Assembly: GCF_030397665.1 (NCBI RefSeq)
Contig: NZ_JAPUBT010000012.1
Coordinates: 1-64,000 of the forward strand
Direction: 5' to 3'
Source of the DNA: Janthinobacterium sp. SUN073
GTDB taxonomy: Bacteria; Pseudomonadota; Gammaproteobacteria; Burkholderiales; Burkholderiaceae_D
Length of the DNA stretch: 64,000 nucleotides
The notes under the pieces are model-generated. The model searched no databases, was not told the origin of the DNA, and saw only the letters and a program-made list of their open reading frames with translations. This document shows positions 52,752 to 62,023 of the stretch, piece by piece (positions within the stretch are counted from its first letter, which is position 1; each line of letters begins with the position of its first letter). The translations under genes and the position numbers were made by a program.

Positions 52752-53867
52752 TTAGGAGAATATGGCAGGGGATGGCAATGAAATTAACATCCGCACCAAA
52801 TCTTGCTGGCGCTCCTCACCCGTTTTTTTCAGCAATGCCCGCAACTGGGTACGGGCCGTCGGCACCCCCACGTGATATTTATGCGCATAGTCATCGATCG
52901 ACATTCCACTACCGAGTTCATGTGCCAGCCGCGCTTCCGCCGGCGTCAGCGGAAACCACTGCATCAACTGGCTGGGCGACGCCATCTTCTTGCTCTTTCC
53001 CAAGCTAAAGATCAGCACCACCGCCGTCCCCACCGTGCCTTGCAAGGCGTTGTAGCCGTGTTCGCCGGGATCGCAGGAAAACGGCAGCGCCGTCACATAC
53101 AGCGGCGTGGTCGAGCGTATGCGCAGGCTATGCACGCGGCCATCCGCACGCACTTGCCGGAACAGCATGTCCAGTTCGCTGCCATCGACCAGTTTGCCAT
53201 GCACCACATCGGGACGGGGCCGCCCGAGTATGCAGTTTTCCGCAAACTGATTGGCAAAGGTAACATTGCGCAAGGCATTGATGCCAATCACGCCATAATG
53301 CAGCGCATTCAAGGCAAATTCGCTGACGGCAAATGCCTGGGCGACCGGTGCAGCCTGGATCAGCGCTTCCACCGTGCGTTTCAGGTGCGTGCCGAGCGCG
53401 CTGAAATGCCGGTGTTCCTCATCCGTAAAATCAGCGCGTCCGGCGCCGTGATTGAATCCCACGTAAATACTCTGCTGCTCGCCACGGTATAAGCACGCGC
53501 CGATGAGATAACGCAAATCATGGGGAATCAGATAATCCTGATAAAACTCGCTGCGCGCGACGAAAGCCGGGCCGCAAATGGAACTGCAGCGATAAGTCTG
53601 TCCCGTCGGGACGCTGTCGACAAAATGGCGACGCGGATCAATTCTTCCATATTCCTGCGCATACTGTTCCACCGCCGCTACTCTATCCTTGTTAGTGACG
53701 ATGGTGAATGATTCCTCGCCTGCCGAGGTAATACCGAACAAGTGGCAAAAATCGGAATCCATCATGGCGTTGATCCCCGTGAGCGCAGGCGTCAGCAATG
53801 CAGGCTGCAGCACCGTCTGATATAAGTCGCCCAACGATTTATCCCACTGCTCCATATCCAGTTTCAT
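52752..53867 (-). CDS. LuxR-type helix-turn-helix transcriptional regulator
   Basis: The product has 371 residues. The C-terminal 60 residues form a LuxR/GerE-like DNA-binding domain: FPLTPAEARLAHELGSGMSIDDYAHKYHVGVPTARTQLRALLKKTG. The upstream 300 residues look like one or two GAF/PAS-type sensor domains, without a recognised acyl-homoserine-lactone or receiver signature. The ATG at 53865-53867 is used; an in-frame start 29 codons upstream is possible. It lies between the FUSC gene and a divergent lipoprotein gene and may control either; that is inference. Confidence 0.8.
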   Translation of the reverse strand: MKLDMEQWDKSLGDLYQTVLQPALLTPALTGINAMMDSDFCHLFGITSAGEESFTIVTNKDRVAAVEQYAQEYGRIDPRRHFVDSVPTGQTYRCSSICGPAFVARSEFYQDYLIPHDLRYLIGACLYRGEQQSIYVGFNHGAGRADFTDEEHRHFSALGTHLKRTVEALIQAAPVAQAFAVSEFALNALHYGVIGINALRNVTFANQFAENCILGRPRPDVVHGKLVDGSELDMLFRQVRADGRVHSLRIRSTTPLYVTALPFSCDPGEHGYNALQGTVGTAVVLIFSLGKSKKMASPSQLMQWFPLTPAEARLAHELGSGMSIDDYAHKYHVGVPTARTQLRALLKKTGEERQQDLVRMLISLPSPAIFS

Positions 53868-54084
53868 TTGGCGTCCCGGATCTTTTAAAAGAAGAAATAC
53901 ATCATGGATTTGTTTTGGCAGCCTGGCGCATTGTGCCAGCATGGGCGCCAACACAATATCATCAGTTTGAATGAAACCGCTGCCATGCTATTGCATCGAC
54001 AATGTGCAAGCTTACCGATGTTTCCATTGTTAATGGAAACATATTCATCCACTCGATGCCCTGTCTTCCCATGAAAAGCCGCCC

Positions 54085-55029
54085 ATGTCCTTGCACCCGA
54101 CACTTTATATATTGCTTGCCACCTTGCTGCTCGGCGGCTGCGATCAGCAAACTGCCGCCGTCGCCAGCGCCCCGGCTCCCGTCAGCACCAGTAGCAACGC
54201 AGACGCCGGATCTGGCGCGAGCGTAGGGCAGGACGGCATTCCCCAATTACAGCGCGAGGCCTTGCTGCCGCTTGCGGCATACATCGCCGATCCTGCTTCC
54301 CCGCAAGAGCCGAATGCAGGAGAAACCCGGATTTCGGAGCATTTTCGCCAGATGTACTGGTCAGCAGCCAAGCGCGACGACACCTTGCTGGCCGTCGATT
54401 TCATTGCAGGTTTCCCGAAAGTACAAGACAGTTTTCAACGCATGGACTTGATCCGCTCGAATCGCGCCCTGCTCGACTCGGCCTTTGCGGACGCCCGTGC
54501 CAACAAGCACTTTTCCATCTACTATCGGAAGGCCGCGCCCTTGCAGCTGCAACACTATGACGACAAGGAAAAAGGCTTCTCGTTTCAGCTGGACTGGTCC
54601 GAGGACCGCGAGCTGTACTTCGCCAAACCGAACACGCCGGGCATACAGCGCGACAGGTGGCGATTGTTGGTGCTCGGCGGTAGCGTGCCTGCCTCGCAAG
54701 CGGCGCAGTCAGCCATATTCCGGCCGCCCAGTGAAGACGCTGCGCGCCACATTGAAAGCAGGCTGGCAAAGGTCGGCAATCCTGACGGCAAGGCGCTGTC
54801 ATTACCGGTCATCCTGCTGGGCCATACGGTCGCCGCCCACGTCCACCAGTTTGAGTACCGCGTGGTTTTTGTCGTCGATGCCGTCGTCGCCCTCGATCCC
54901 ACTGATCGCACGCCGTTGTTTACGCTCGATGCCACGCATCTGGGCCGCAGTTTCCCCATTCGGAACAAGGAAACCGCTGAACTGCTCGGTGCGCCATATC
55001 CCCAGACGACCCATGCACGTTTCATGTAA
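54085..55029 (+). CDS. Lipoprotein of unknown function
   Basis: The product has 314 residues. The signal peptide ends in a lipobox LLGGC (Cys19), followed by a Ser/Ala-rich linker (about 22-50) and a soluble domain with no family I recognise. Conserved-looking segments include HFSIYYRKAAPLQLQHYDDK and FEYRVVFVVDAVVALDP. It is followed 14 bases later by a membrane-protein gene, so the two form an operon. Start has no strong ribosome-binding site. Confidence 0.65.
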   Translation: MSLHPTLYILLATLLLGGCDQQTAAVASAPAPVSTSSNADAGSGASVGQDGIPQLQREALLPLAAYIADPASPQEPNAGETRISEHFRQMYWSAAKRDDTLLAVDFIAGFPKVQDSFQRMDLIRSNRALLDSAFADARANKHFSIYYRKAAPLQLQHYDDKEKGFSFQLDWSEDRELYFAKPNTPGIQRDRWRLLVLGGSVPASQAAQSAIFRPPSEDAARHIESRLAKVGNPDGKALSLPVILLGHTVAAHVHQFEYRVVFVVDAVVALDPTDRTPLFTLDATHLGRSFPIRNKETAELLGAPYPQTTHARFM

Positions 55030-55043
55030 TCACTGGAGAAAAA

Positions 55044-55532
55044 ATGGACAACGAACGTGAAATGAGCGGTATCTTTGCCAATAACGATTTGGGGGTGGGC
55101 GCCACGCGCCAGGAACAGATCGACGCTGGCGTTTCTTATATGGATACTCCCTACGATGCGGCCAACAAGGTCACGCAATACAGGCTGCCGCCTACCCTGC
55201 CGATGACAGACGGTGGCCACGGCACGTCCGTGCTGCCCCTGTTTTTCGGCGTCGCCGTGCTGTTTGTGGGATTGATACTGGCTGTCGGCTATTTTTCCAA
55301 GTATGGCGTCATGGCCTTGCTCGGTCTGGCCATGTCGGGACTGATCACTGTCCCCGTCATGATCGCCATTGCCATCAAGCGCTGGCCTGTCGTCAGGCAG
55401 CATCTCAAGAAGATAGGCTTGGTCTTTTTGGCTGGCTATGTGCTGGGCATGATACTTGGCCCCTTCATCACGCTGGCAGCGCATATTTACACGATTTACC
55501 TCTTACTCAAGTGTAAGCCGATGCGCAAATAG
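55044..55532 (+). CDS. Membrane protein of unknown function, paired with the lipoprotein
   Basis: The product has 162 residues: a hydrophilic N-terminus (about 1-62), then three to four helices (about 64-84, 88-110, 122-155) and a basic end KCKPMRK. Family not recognised. GGAGAA precedes the ATG. It follows the lipoprotein gene by 14 bases and is ended by a strong terminator. Confidence 0.65.
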   Translation: MDNEREMSGIFANNDLGVGATRQEQIDAGVSYMDTPYDAANKVTQYRLPPTLPMTDGGHGTSVLPLFFGVAVLFVGLILAVGYFSKYGVMALLGLAMSGLITVPVMIAIAIKRWPVVRQHLKKIGLVFLAGYVLGMILGPFITLAAHIYTIYLLLKCKPMRK

Positions 55533-55543
55533 CAGGCCAACAG

Positions 55544-55583
55544 CCCAATGAAAAAGCGACGCATGGCGTCGCTTTTTCATTGG
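55544..55583. terminator. Bidirectional terminator between the membrane-protein gene and dxs
   Basis: AATGAAAAAGCGACGC and GCGTCGCTTTTTCATT form a long perfect stem with a very short loop; A- and T-runs lie within the stem ends, so it can work in both directions between convergent genes. Confidence 0.88.
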
Positions 55584-55596
55584 GGCAATATCAAGA

Positions 55597-57465
55597 TCAA
55601 CTGACCATGGCCAGGCGTGGCCCGGCGGACGGGAAACGCTGCTCGATCGAGGCGGCGATGCCGGTGGCGTCGAGGCCCACGCTTTTCAGCAGTTGCACGG
55701 GGTCGCCATGGTCGATGAAGACGTCCGGCAAGCCCAGCATCAAAATCGGCTTGACGATACCTTCGGCAGCCAGGGCCTCGGCCACGGCCGAACCGGCGCC
55801 GCCCATGATGCAGCCCTCTTCCACCGTCACCAGATAATCGTGGTCAAACGCCAGTTGTTTCACCAGCGCCACATCGAGCGGCTTGACGAAGCGCATGTTG
55901 GCGACCGTCGCGTCGAGCTTCTCGCCCGCCGCCACGCTCGGTGCCACCATGGAGCCAAAGGCCAGGATGGCGATGCGCTTGCCGTGGCGCTTGAGTTCGC
56001 CCTTGCCGATCTCGATGCTGGTCAGTTCCGGCACGATGGCCACGCCGGCGCCGGCGCCGCGCGGATAGCGAATGGCGGCCGGGCCCGGATAGTGGTAACC
56101 CGTCGTCAACATTTGACGGCATTCGTTTTCGTCGGACGCGGCCATGATGACCATGTTCGGGATGCAACGCAGGAACGCCATGTCGTAATTTCCCGCGTGC
56201 GTGGCGCCGTCGGCGCCCACCAGGCCGGCGCGGTCCAGCGCGAACGTCACGTCCAGGTTTTGCAGGGCCACGTCGTGGATCAGCTGATCGTAGGCGCGCT
56301 GCAGGAAGGTGGAATAAATGGCCACGACGGGTTTCAATCCCTCGCAAGCCAGGCCGGCGGCGAAGGTCACGGAATGCTGCTCGGCAATGCCCACGTCAAA
56401 GTAACGGTTCGGGAACTGCTGTTCGAACTTGACCATGCCCGAGCCTTCGCGCATGGCGGGCGTGATGCCCACCAGGCGCTTGTCGTGCGCGGCCATGTCG
56501 CACAGCCAGTTGCCAAACACTTCCGTGTAGGTCATCTTGCCCGGCGCCGTGGCCGGCTTGATGCCTTCGAGTGGATTGAACTTCGGCGTGCCGTGGTACA
56601 GGATCGGTTCGGCCTCGGCCAGCTTGTAGCCTTGCCCCTTCTTGGTGACCACATGCAGGAATTGCGGACCCTTCAATTGCTTGATATTTTGCAAGGTCGG
56701 GATCAGCGAATCGAGGTCGTGGCCATCGATGGGGCCGATGTAATTGAAACCGAATTCCTCGAACATGGTGGCGGGCACGACCATGCCCTTGGCGTGCTCT
56801 TCGAAGCGCTTCGCCAGTTCCAGCACGGGGCCGGGCAAGACAGATTTGCCGACATTTTTCGCCGCCGCATAGAACTGACCCGACATCAGCCGCGCCAGGT
56901 GGCGGTTCAGCGCGCCCACGGGCGGCGAGATCGACATGTCGTTGTCGTTCAAAATCACCAGCAGGTTGATGTCTTCTTGCACGCCCGCATTGTTCATCGC
57001 CTCGAACGCCATGCCGGCCGTCATTGAACCGTCGCCGATCACGGCGATCGCATGCAGCGGGTCGCCCTTGATCTTGGCGGCCTGCGCCATGCCCAGCGCT
57101 GCGGAAATGGACGTCGACGAGTGCGCCGTGCCGAAGGTGTCGTATTCGCTCTCGTCGCGCTTCGGGAAGCCGGAAATGCCATCCTTCTGGCGCAGGGTAT
57201 GCATGCGCTCGCGCCGGCCCGTCAAAATCTTGTGCGAATAGGTCTGGTGGCCCACGTCCCAGACGATGCGGTCGTGCGGCGTGTTGAACACGTAGTGCAG
57301 CGCGACGGTCAGCTCGACCGTGCCCAGGTTGGACGACAGGTGGCCGCCCGTCTTGGAGACGGAATCGAGCAGGAAGCTGCGCAATTCCTGCGCCAGCGGC
57401 ACCAGTTGCGAGCGGGCCAGCTTGCGCACTTGCGCTGGTTCATTGATAGTTTCTAACAGTTTCAT
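55597..57465 (-). CDS. dxs: 1-deoxy-D-xylulose-5-phosphate synthase
   Basis: The product has 622 residues. Thiamine-diphosphate binding is seen in [16 protein letters not shown] (about 152-167) with the [14 protein letters not shown] continuation; other hallmarks are [17 protein letters not shown], the transketolase-type [18 protein letters not shown] and AIRYPRG. It makes DXP from pyruvate and glyceraldehyde 3-phosphate, first step of the MEP isoprenoid route. Directly downstream of ispA (abutting), giving the usual xseB-ispA-dxs operon. Confidence 0.97.
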   Translation of the reverse strand: MKLLETINEPAQVRKLARSQLVPLAQELRSFLLDSVSKTGGHLSSNLGTVELTVALHYVFNTPHDRIVWDVGHQTYSHKILTGRRERMHTLRQKDGISGFPKRDESEYDTFGTAHSSTSISAALGMAQAAKIKGDPLHAIAVIGDGSMTAGMAFEAMNNAGVQEDINLLVILNDNDMSISPPVGALNRHLARLMSGQFYAAAKNVGKSVLPGPVLELAKRFEEHAKGMVVPATMFEEFGFNYIGPIDGHDLDSLIPTLQNIKQLKGPQFLHVVTKKGQGYKLAEAEPILYHGTPKFNPLEGIKPATAPGKMTYTEVFGNWLCDMAAHDKRLVGITPAMREGSGMVKFEQQFPNRYFDVGIAEQHSVTFAAGLACEGLKPVVAIYSTFLQRAYDQLIHDVALQNLDVTFALDRAGLVGADGATHAGNYDMAFLRCIPNMVIMAASDENECRQMLTTGYHYPGPAAIRYPRGAGAGVAIVPELTSIEIGKGELKRHGKRIAILAFGSMVAPSVAAGEKLDATVANMRFVKPLDVALVKQLAFDHDYLVTVEEGCIMGGAGSAVAEALAAEGIVKPILMLGLPDVFIDHGDPVQLLKSVGLDATGIAASIEQRFPSAGPRLAMVS

Positions 57466-58377
57466 TTATGCCTTCCGCTGCACGACCAGGTCTGCCAGCT
57501 CGCGCAGACGGCGTGCCTTGTCCCCGAATGGCGCCAGCGCCGCATGGGCGTCGCACCGCAATTGTTCTGCCAGGGCTCTCGATGGTTCCAGCCCCAGTAT
57601 CGATACGTAAGTGGGCTTGTTGGCGGCCGCATCCTTGCCCGCCGTCTTGCCCAGGGTGGCCGAATCGGCCGTGGCGTCGAGCACGTCGTCAACCACCTGG
57701 AACGCCAGGCCGACGGCGCGCGCATACGCGTTCAGCGCCGTCATCTCGTCTGGCGTCAAGTCCTTGCCCGCCAGCGCTCCCAGGATCACGGCCGCGCGCA
57801 GCAAGGCGCCCGTTTTGAGTTGATGCATCTGTTCCAGCTGCGGCAAGGTCAAGGCCAGGCCGACGCTGTCGAGATCGATCGCCTGGCCGCCGCACATGCC
57901 GCTTGACCCGGAAGCGTGCGCCAGCAGCTTGATCATCGCCATTTGCCGCGCCGGCGGAATGGCCGCGCCGTCGGCCAGCAGCATGAACGCCTGCGATTGC
58001 AGCGCGTCGCCGACCAGCAGGGCCGTCGCTTCATCGTAGGCGATGTGCACGGTGGGCTTGCCACGGCGCAAGGCATCGTCATCCATGCACGGCATGTCGT
58101 CATGCACCAGCGAATACACGTGAATCATTTCCAGCGCGCAAGCGGCGCGCGCGAGGGTATCTTGATCGGCATCAAACAATTCACCGGCCGCCATCACCAG
58201 CAGCGGACGCACGCGCTTGCCGCCGCCCAGCAACGCATAGCGCATGGCCGCGTGCAACTTGTGCGGTACGGCGCCCGCCGCCGGCAGAAATTGCTCGAGC
58301 CGGCCTTCCACGCCGGACTGGGTCGCTTGCATCCAGTCGCCGAAGGTGACGCCGTCTTGTTGCACGCTGGCCATCAT
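57466..58377 (-). CDS. ispA: Polyprenyl synthetase, farnesyl diphosphate synthase type
   Basis: The product has 303 residues. The first aspartate-rich motif is VHDDMPCMDDDALRRGKPTVH (about 90-110) and the second is FQVVDDVLDATA. Conserved GGGKRVRPLL is near residue 52. It joins IPP and allylic diphosphates to make farnesyl diphosphate. The start codon overlaps the xseB stop codon as ATGA; dxs follows with no gap. Confidence 0.96.
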   Translation of the reverse strand: MMASVQQDGVTFGDWMQATQSGVEGRLEQFLPAAGAVPHKLHAAMRYALLGGGKRVRPLLVMAAGELFDADQDTLARAACALEMIHVYSLVHDDMPCMDDDALRRGKPTVHIAYDEATALLVGDALQSQAFMLLADGAAIPPARQMAMIKLLAHASGSSGMCGGQAIDLDSVGLALTLPQLEQMHQLKTGALLRAAVILGALAGKDLTPDEMTALNAYARAVGLAFQVVDDVLDATADSATLGKTAGKDAAANKPTYVSILGLEPSRALAEQLRCDAHAALAPFGDKARRLRELADLVVQRKA

Positions 58378-58625
58378 TGAGCGGCCTCGCCGGCATCCAC
58401 GAACGGTTTCAACATGTCGCCTTCCAGTACTTTCACCTGAGCCTCGACGCTATCGAGCTGCGTGGCGCAATACTTGACCAGTTCCGAGCCGCGCTGATAC
58501 GCCGCGACCGATGCTTCCAGCGGCAACTGGCCCGCTTCCATTTGCGTTACCAGCTGCGCCAGTTCCGCCATTGCCTCTTCAAACGAGGCCGGCGCTGCGG
58601 CAGCGGCAGTTAATTTCTTCGACAT
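58374..58625 (-). CDS. xseB: Exodeoxyribonuclease VII small subunit
   Basis: The product has 83 residues, mostly two helices: FEEAMAELAQLVTQMEAGQLPLEASVAAYQRG is the family signature. It binds XseA in the single-strand nuclease exonuclease VII. The ATG at 58623-58625 is the conserved start; AAGAG-type sequence lies upstream. It overlaps ispA by four bases. Confidence 0.95.
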   Translation of the reverse strand: MSKKLTAAAAAPASFEEAMAELAQLVTQMEAGQLPLEASVAAYQRGSELVKYCATQLDSVEAQVKVLEGDMLKPFVDAGEAAQ

Positions 58626-58825
58626 AGACTCAGATCTCTTCGTGGCACGAGGGGTATGTAGGGAGACGCCGGGGACTCCCGGCCAGCATAGAAGCGTTAT
58701 TTTAGAACAAACCACACTATTAAGTGAAAACTAAAGCGCAATCGGCGTGCTCAAAGGGAAAGACGTTACCAGCTTGACAGTGAATTCTAGCGCAATCGCC
58801 CCCATCGGTCGGAAATTGCACGGTA

Positions 58826-58844
58826 AATGACAATGTTTATCATT
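58826..58844. promoter_or_regulatory. Fur-box-like palindrome
   Basis: The 19-base sequence AATGACAATGTTTATCATT is an imperfect palindrome of the Fur type (AATGA and TCATT ends). It lies about 50 bases upstream of the presumed -10 box of the Rieske oxygenase gene, a little far for simple repression. Low certainty; no matrix score available. Confidence 0.35.
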
Positions 58845-58895
58845 AAAGTAGCCTATTTGCCGAAGGGGTTTGGCAATGCCGAGGCCGATACGCGC

Positions 58896-58901
58896 TATAA
58901 T
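58896..58901 (+). promoter_or_regulatory. Candidate -10 box for the Rieske oxygenase gene
   Basis: TATAAT in the context CGCGCTATAATCGCC, a typical -10 element for this G+C-rich group. The best -35 candidate, TTGGCA, is 20 bases away, longer than ideal. Confidence 0.45.
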
Positions 58902-59032
58902 CGCCGGTTCTGTCCGAAATACCGTTTCAACAAATTTGAATTCAGGTCTTTGCGGATTCTTTCTCTCTGTAGCGGTTGCCCAGGGAATGGCCTGGGGCAC
59001 TGCTGACCGTTGTACATTTATGGGGGGTTGGG

Positions 59033-60133
59033 ATGTCCGATCTGGCTACTCACGCCAAGCTGGCGCGTTCAAACGCGCAACTTCCGGTCCACGTCTATTT
59101 TGACGAAACGCTGTTGCAGCGTGAAATGCAGCAATTGTTCCAAGCCGGCCCACGTTATGTCGGGCATGCGCTGATGGTGCCGGAAACCGGCGATTTTGCG
59201 ACCCTGGCGTCTGAGAACGAAGGGCGTATGCTCGTGCGCAACGCCAATGGCATCGAAGTGCTGTCCAACGTGTGCCGCCACCGGCAGGCGCTGATGTTCA
59301 ATGGCCGCGGCAATGCCAATAACATCGTCTGCCCGCTGCACCGCTGGACCTACGACCTCAAAGGTGAATTGATCGGCGCGCCGCATTTCCCCGAGACGCC
59401 GTGCCTGAACCTGTCGAAAACGCCGCTGCAAAGCTGGAATGGCTTGCTGTTCGAGCAAAATGGCTACAACGTGATGGAAAAATTGAAAGATTTGTCCGTC
59501 TCGAAAGACCTCGATTTTTCCGGCTATATGTTCGACCACGTGGAAATCCACGAGTGCGACTACAACTGGAAGACCTTCATCGAAGTCTACCTCGAGGATT
59601 ATCACGTGGAACCGTTCCACCCGGGCCTGGGCAGCTTTGTCAGCTGCGACGACCTGCGCTGGGAATTCGGCAAGGATTACAGCGTGCAAACGGTGGGCGT
59701 GCACCGCGGCCTGCAGCAGGCCGGTTCGCCCGCCTACAAAAAATGGCAGGAGCAGGTGCTGCAATTCCGTGGCGGCGAAGCACCGCCGTATGGCGCCATC
59801 TGGCTGACCTTGTATCCGAACATCATGGTCGAATGGTATCCGCACGTGCTGATCGTCTCGACCCTGTGGCCCGACGGTCCGCAAAAGACGCGCAACGTGG
59901 TGGAGTTCTATTACCCAGAGGAAATCGTGCTGTTCGAGCGCGACTTCGTCGAAGCGGAACGGGCTGCGTACATGGAAACCTGCGTCGAGGACGATGAAAT
60001 CGCCCTGCGCATGGATGCGGGTCGCAAGGCCCTGATGGCGCGAGGCGAGAACGAAGTGGGTCCTTACCAGTCACCCATGGAAGACGGCATGCAGCACTTC
60101 CACGAGTGGTACCGCAACAATATCGAACTGTAA
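59033..60133 (+). CDS. Rieske non-heme iron oxygenase, alpha-subunit type
   Basis: The product has 366 residues. The Rieske 2Fe-2S ligands are Cys81 and His83 (CRHRQ) and Cys100 and His103 (CPLHRW). The catalytic domain has the mononuclear iron motif with His191 and His196 in LEDYHVEPFHPG. It therefore belongs to the aromatic ring-hydroxylating dioxygenase family; the substrate is unknown, and no reductase or beta subunit is adjacent. The ATG at 59033 with GGGGGG upstream is preferred over a start 19 codons earlier. Confidence 0.9.
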   Translation: MSDLATHAKLARSNAQLPVHVYFDETLLQREMQQLFQAGPRYVGHALMVPETGDFATLASENEGRMLVRNANGIEVLSNVCRHRQALMFNGRGNANNIVCPLHRWTYDLKGELIGAPHFPETPCLNLSKTPLQSWNGLLFEQNGYNVMEKLKDLSVSKDLDFSGYMFDHVEIHECDYNWKTFIEVYLEDYHVEPFHPGLGSFVSCDDLRWEFGKDYSVQTVGVHRGLQQAGSPAYKKWQEQVLQFRGGEAPPYGAIWLTLYPNIMVEWYPHVLIVSTLWPDGPQKTRNVVEFYYPEEIVLFERDFVEAERAAYMETCVEDDEIALRMDAGRKALMARGENEVGPYQSPMEDGMQHFHEWYRNNIEL

Positions 60134-60142
60134 TTAGCAGAA

Positions 60143-60168
60143 GGGCCGCATTGCGCGGCCCTTTTTTT
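60143..60168 (+). terminator. Terminator after the Rieske oxygenase gene
   Basis: GGGCCGC-attg-CGCGGCCC hairpin directly followed by TTTTTTT, ten bases after the stop codon. Confidence 0.88.
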
Positions 60169-60192
60169 ATCCCCGCGTTTTTCAGGAATCAA

Positions 60193-61116
60193 ATGCAATC
60201 TTTGTGGATGCTGTTTGCCAGCTTTATGTTCGCCATCATGGGCGTGTGCGTGAAACTGGCGTCGGAGATGTATTCGACGTCCGAAATCGTCATGTACCGC
60301 GGCATCATCGGCATGACCGTCATGAGCTGCACGATTTTGTACCAGGGCGGCAGCTTTAAAACGACGATGCCGGGCCAGCATCTGTGGCGCGGCGTGGTAG
60401 GCGTGATCGCCCTGTGGCTGTGGTTTTATGCCATCGCCATCCTGCCGCTGGCCACGGCCATGACGCTCAATTACATGGCGCCCATCTGGATCGCCGTCAT
60501 CCTGCTGGCCGGTGGCTGGTGGAAAGGCATGCAACAGGTCGAGTGGCCGCTGGTGGCGGCCATTGCCATGAGCTTTGTCGGCGTGACCCTGCTGCTGCAA
60601 CCCGTGTTCGAGACGGACCAGCTGGGCGGCGCCATCACGGCATTGATTTCCGGCATGCTGTCGGCCCTCGCCTACCTGCAGGTGCGCAAGCTGGGCTTGC
60701 TGGGCGAACCCGAATACCGGGTCGTGTTTTATTTCTCGGTCGTCAACTTCCTCGCCGGCGTGATCGGCCACGTGGCCAGCGCCGGCGGCGGCCCCGTCGT
60801 CTGGCATGCGCACACGAGCGCCTATGGCATCGGCTTGCTGGCCGCCATCGGCCTGTGCGCCACCATGGCGCAGATGGCCATGACGCGCGCCTATCGCCTG
60901 GGCAAGACCCTCGTTGTAGCGAATTTGCAATACACGGGCATTATCTTTTCCAGCTTCTGGGGCGTGGTGATCTTTGGCGACCTGTTCGACTGGCACGGCT
61001 GGGCCGGCATCGGCATCATTCTCGCTTCCGGCATCGCGGCCACCTATTACAATACCCGCAACACGACCCGTGGCGCCGCCATCGCGCGCACGGATCCCAT
61101 CGCCAGCGAAGTGTAA
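60193..61116 (+). CDS. DMT/EamA family transporter
   Basis: The product has 307 residues and ten helices in two EamA repeats. The first repeat includes FMFAIMGVCVKLASEMYSTSEIVMYRG; each repeat ends in the expected helix pair, and the second has LEYT-like LQYTGIIFSSFWGVVIFGD. These are drug/metabolite exporters; the substrate is unknown. AGGA precedes the ATG at 60193; the open frame upstream overlaps the preceding terminator and is not coding. The sulfurtransferase gene follows after 13 bases. Confidence 0.88.
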   Translation: MQSLWMLFASFMFAIMGVCVKLASEMYSTSEIVMYRGIIGMTVMSCTILYQGGSFKTTMPGQHLWRGVVGVIALWLWFYAIAILPLATAMTLNYMAPIWIAVILLAGGWWKGMQQVEWPLVAAIAMSFVGVTLLLQPVFETDQLGGAITALISGMLSALAYLQVRKLGLLGEPEYRVVFYFSVVNFLAGVIGHVASAGGGPVVWHAHTSAYGIGLLAAIGLCATMAQMAMTRAYRLGKTLVVANLQYTGIIFSSFWGVVIFGDLFDWHGWAGIGIILASGIAATYYNTRNTTRGAAIARTDPIASEV

Positions 61117-61129
61117 AGGAGCGTTCCTG

Positions 61130-61981
61130 ATGTACACCACCTTGATCCAGGCCAGCGAACTGGCCAGCCACCTGAATGACAGCGACTGGGTCATCCTCGA
61201 TTGCCGCCACGACTTGCTCAACGCCACGGCCGGCAGCGACGCGTTTGCCGCCGGCCACATCCAGAATGCGCAGTTCGCCGACATCGACACGGCCCTGTCC
61301 GGCCCCAAGACGGCGCGCGGCCCCCAATTTACCGGACGGCATCCCTTGCCCGACCGCAACGCCCTGCTGGCCACCCTGCGCGGCTGGGGCATCGACGACG
61401 ACACGCAAGTGGTCGCCTATGACGGCCAGGGCGGCATGTTCGCCGCCCGTTTGTGGTGGCTGCTGCGCTGGCTCGGCCATCCAGCCGTCGCCGTGCTCGA
61501 CGGCGGCCTGGCCGCCTGGCAGGCGCAAGGTTTGCCGCTGGTCACGCCCGTGGCGCCCCGCGCAATGGGCAAGCTCACGGAAAAAGCCAGCCTGACGCGC
61601 ACGGTCAGCGTGCAGGACGTCATCGCCAACCTGGAAACACAGGCGCTGACCGTCATCGACGCGCGCGCCCCCGACCGGTATCGCGGTGAAAACGAAACCA
61701 TCGACCCCGTGGGCGGCCATATCCCCGGCGCGAAAAACCGTTTCTTCAAGGATAACTTGCAGGCGGATGGCCGTTTCAAGAGCGCCGAGGAACTGCAGCG
61801 CGACTTCAGCGCCTTGATCACCTCACCGCAAGCAGCCATCCTGCAGTGCGGCTCCGGCGTGACGGCGTGCCACAACCTGCTGGCCCTGGAAGTGGCCGGC
61901 TTGCCTGGCGCGGCCCTGTATCCGGGCTCGTGGAGCGAATGGTGCGCCGACCCGGCGCGGCCCGTGGCGACGGGGAGTTAA
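61130..61981 (+). CDS. Two-domain rhodanese-type sulfurtransferase
   Basis: The product has 283 residues and two rhodanese domains (about 5-140 and 155-280). The catalytic Cys240 is in the loop CGSGVTA of the second domain, the sequence of thiosulfate/3-mercaptopyruvate sulfurtransferases. The first domain is inactive (no loop cysteine), as usual. GGAG lies eight bases upstream of the ATG. It is probably co-transcribed with the EamA gene. Confidence 0.92.
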   Translation: MYTTLIQASELASHLNDSDWVILDCRHDLLNATAGSDAFAAGHIQNAQFADIDTALSGPKTARGPQFTGRHPLPDRNALLATLRGWGIDDDTQVVAYDGQGGMFAARLWWLLRWLGHPAVAVLDGGLAAWQAQGLPLVTPVAPRAMGKLTEKASLTRTVSVQDVIANLETQALTVIDARAPDRYRGENETIDPVGGHIPGAKNRFFKDNLQADGRFKSAEELQRDFSALITSPQAAILQCGSGVTACHNLLALEVAGLPGAALYPGSWSEWCADPARPVATGS

Positions 61982-62008
61982 AAAATGGCGGACCAACTGG
62001 TCCGCCAT
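61980..62008 (-). terminator. Terminator after the ABC-F gene
   Basis: ATGGCGGACCA-act-TGGTCCGCCAT forms a perfect eleven-base stem. In minus-strand direction it is followed by TTTTTT, overlapping the sulfurtransferase stop codon, so it ends the ABC-F transcript and may also stop the converging one. Confidence 0.88.
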
Positions 62009-62023
62009 CTCACCTGTGGGTAA

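Larger units (their letters stand above)
58626..59032. other. Divergent intergenic region between xseB and the Rieske oxygenase gene
   Basis: The 407 bases contain no supportable gene. A Fur-like palindrome (58826-58844) and a perfect -10 box for the plus strand (58896-58901) were seen, which leaves a leader of about 125 bases before the oxygenase gene. A short open frame on the minus strand (58731-59000) lacks coding character. The xseB-side promoter was not identified. Confidence 0.5.

Noticed and set aside
58731..59000. 89-codon minus-strand open frame in the xseB-Rieske gap
   Set aside because: No ribosome-binding site, no recognisable protein features, and it overlaps the promoter elements of the oxygenase gene.
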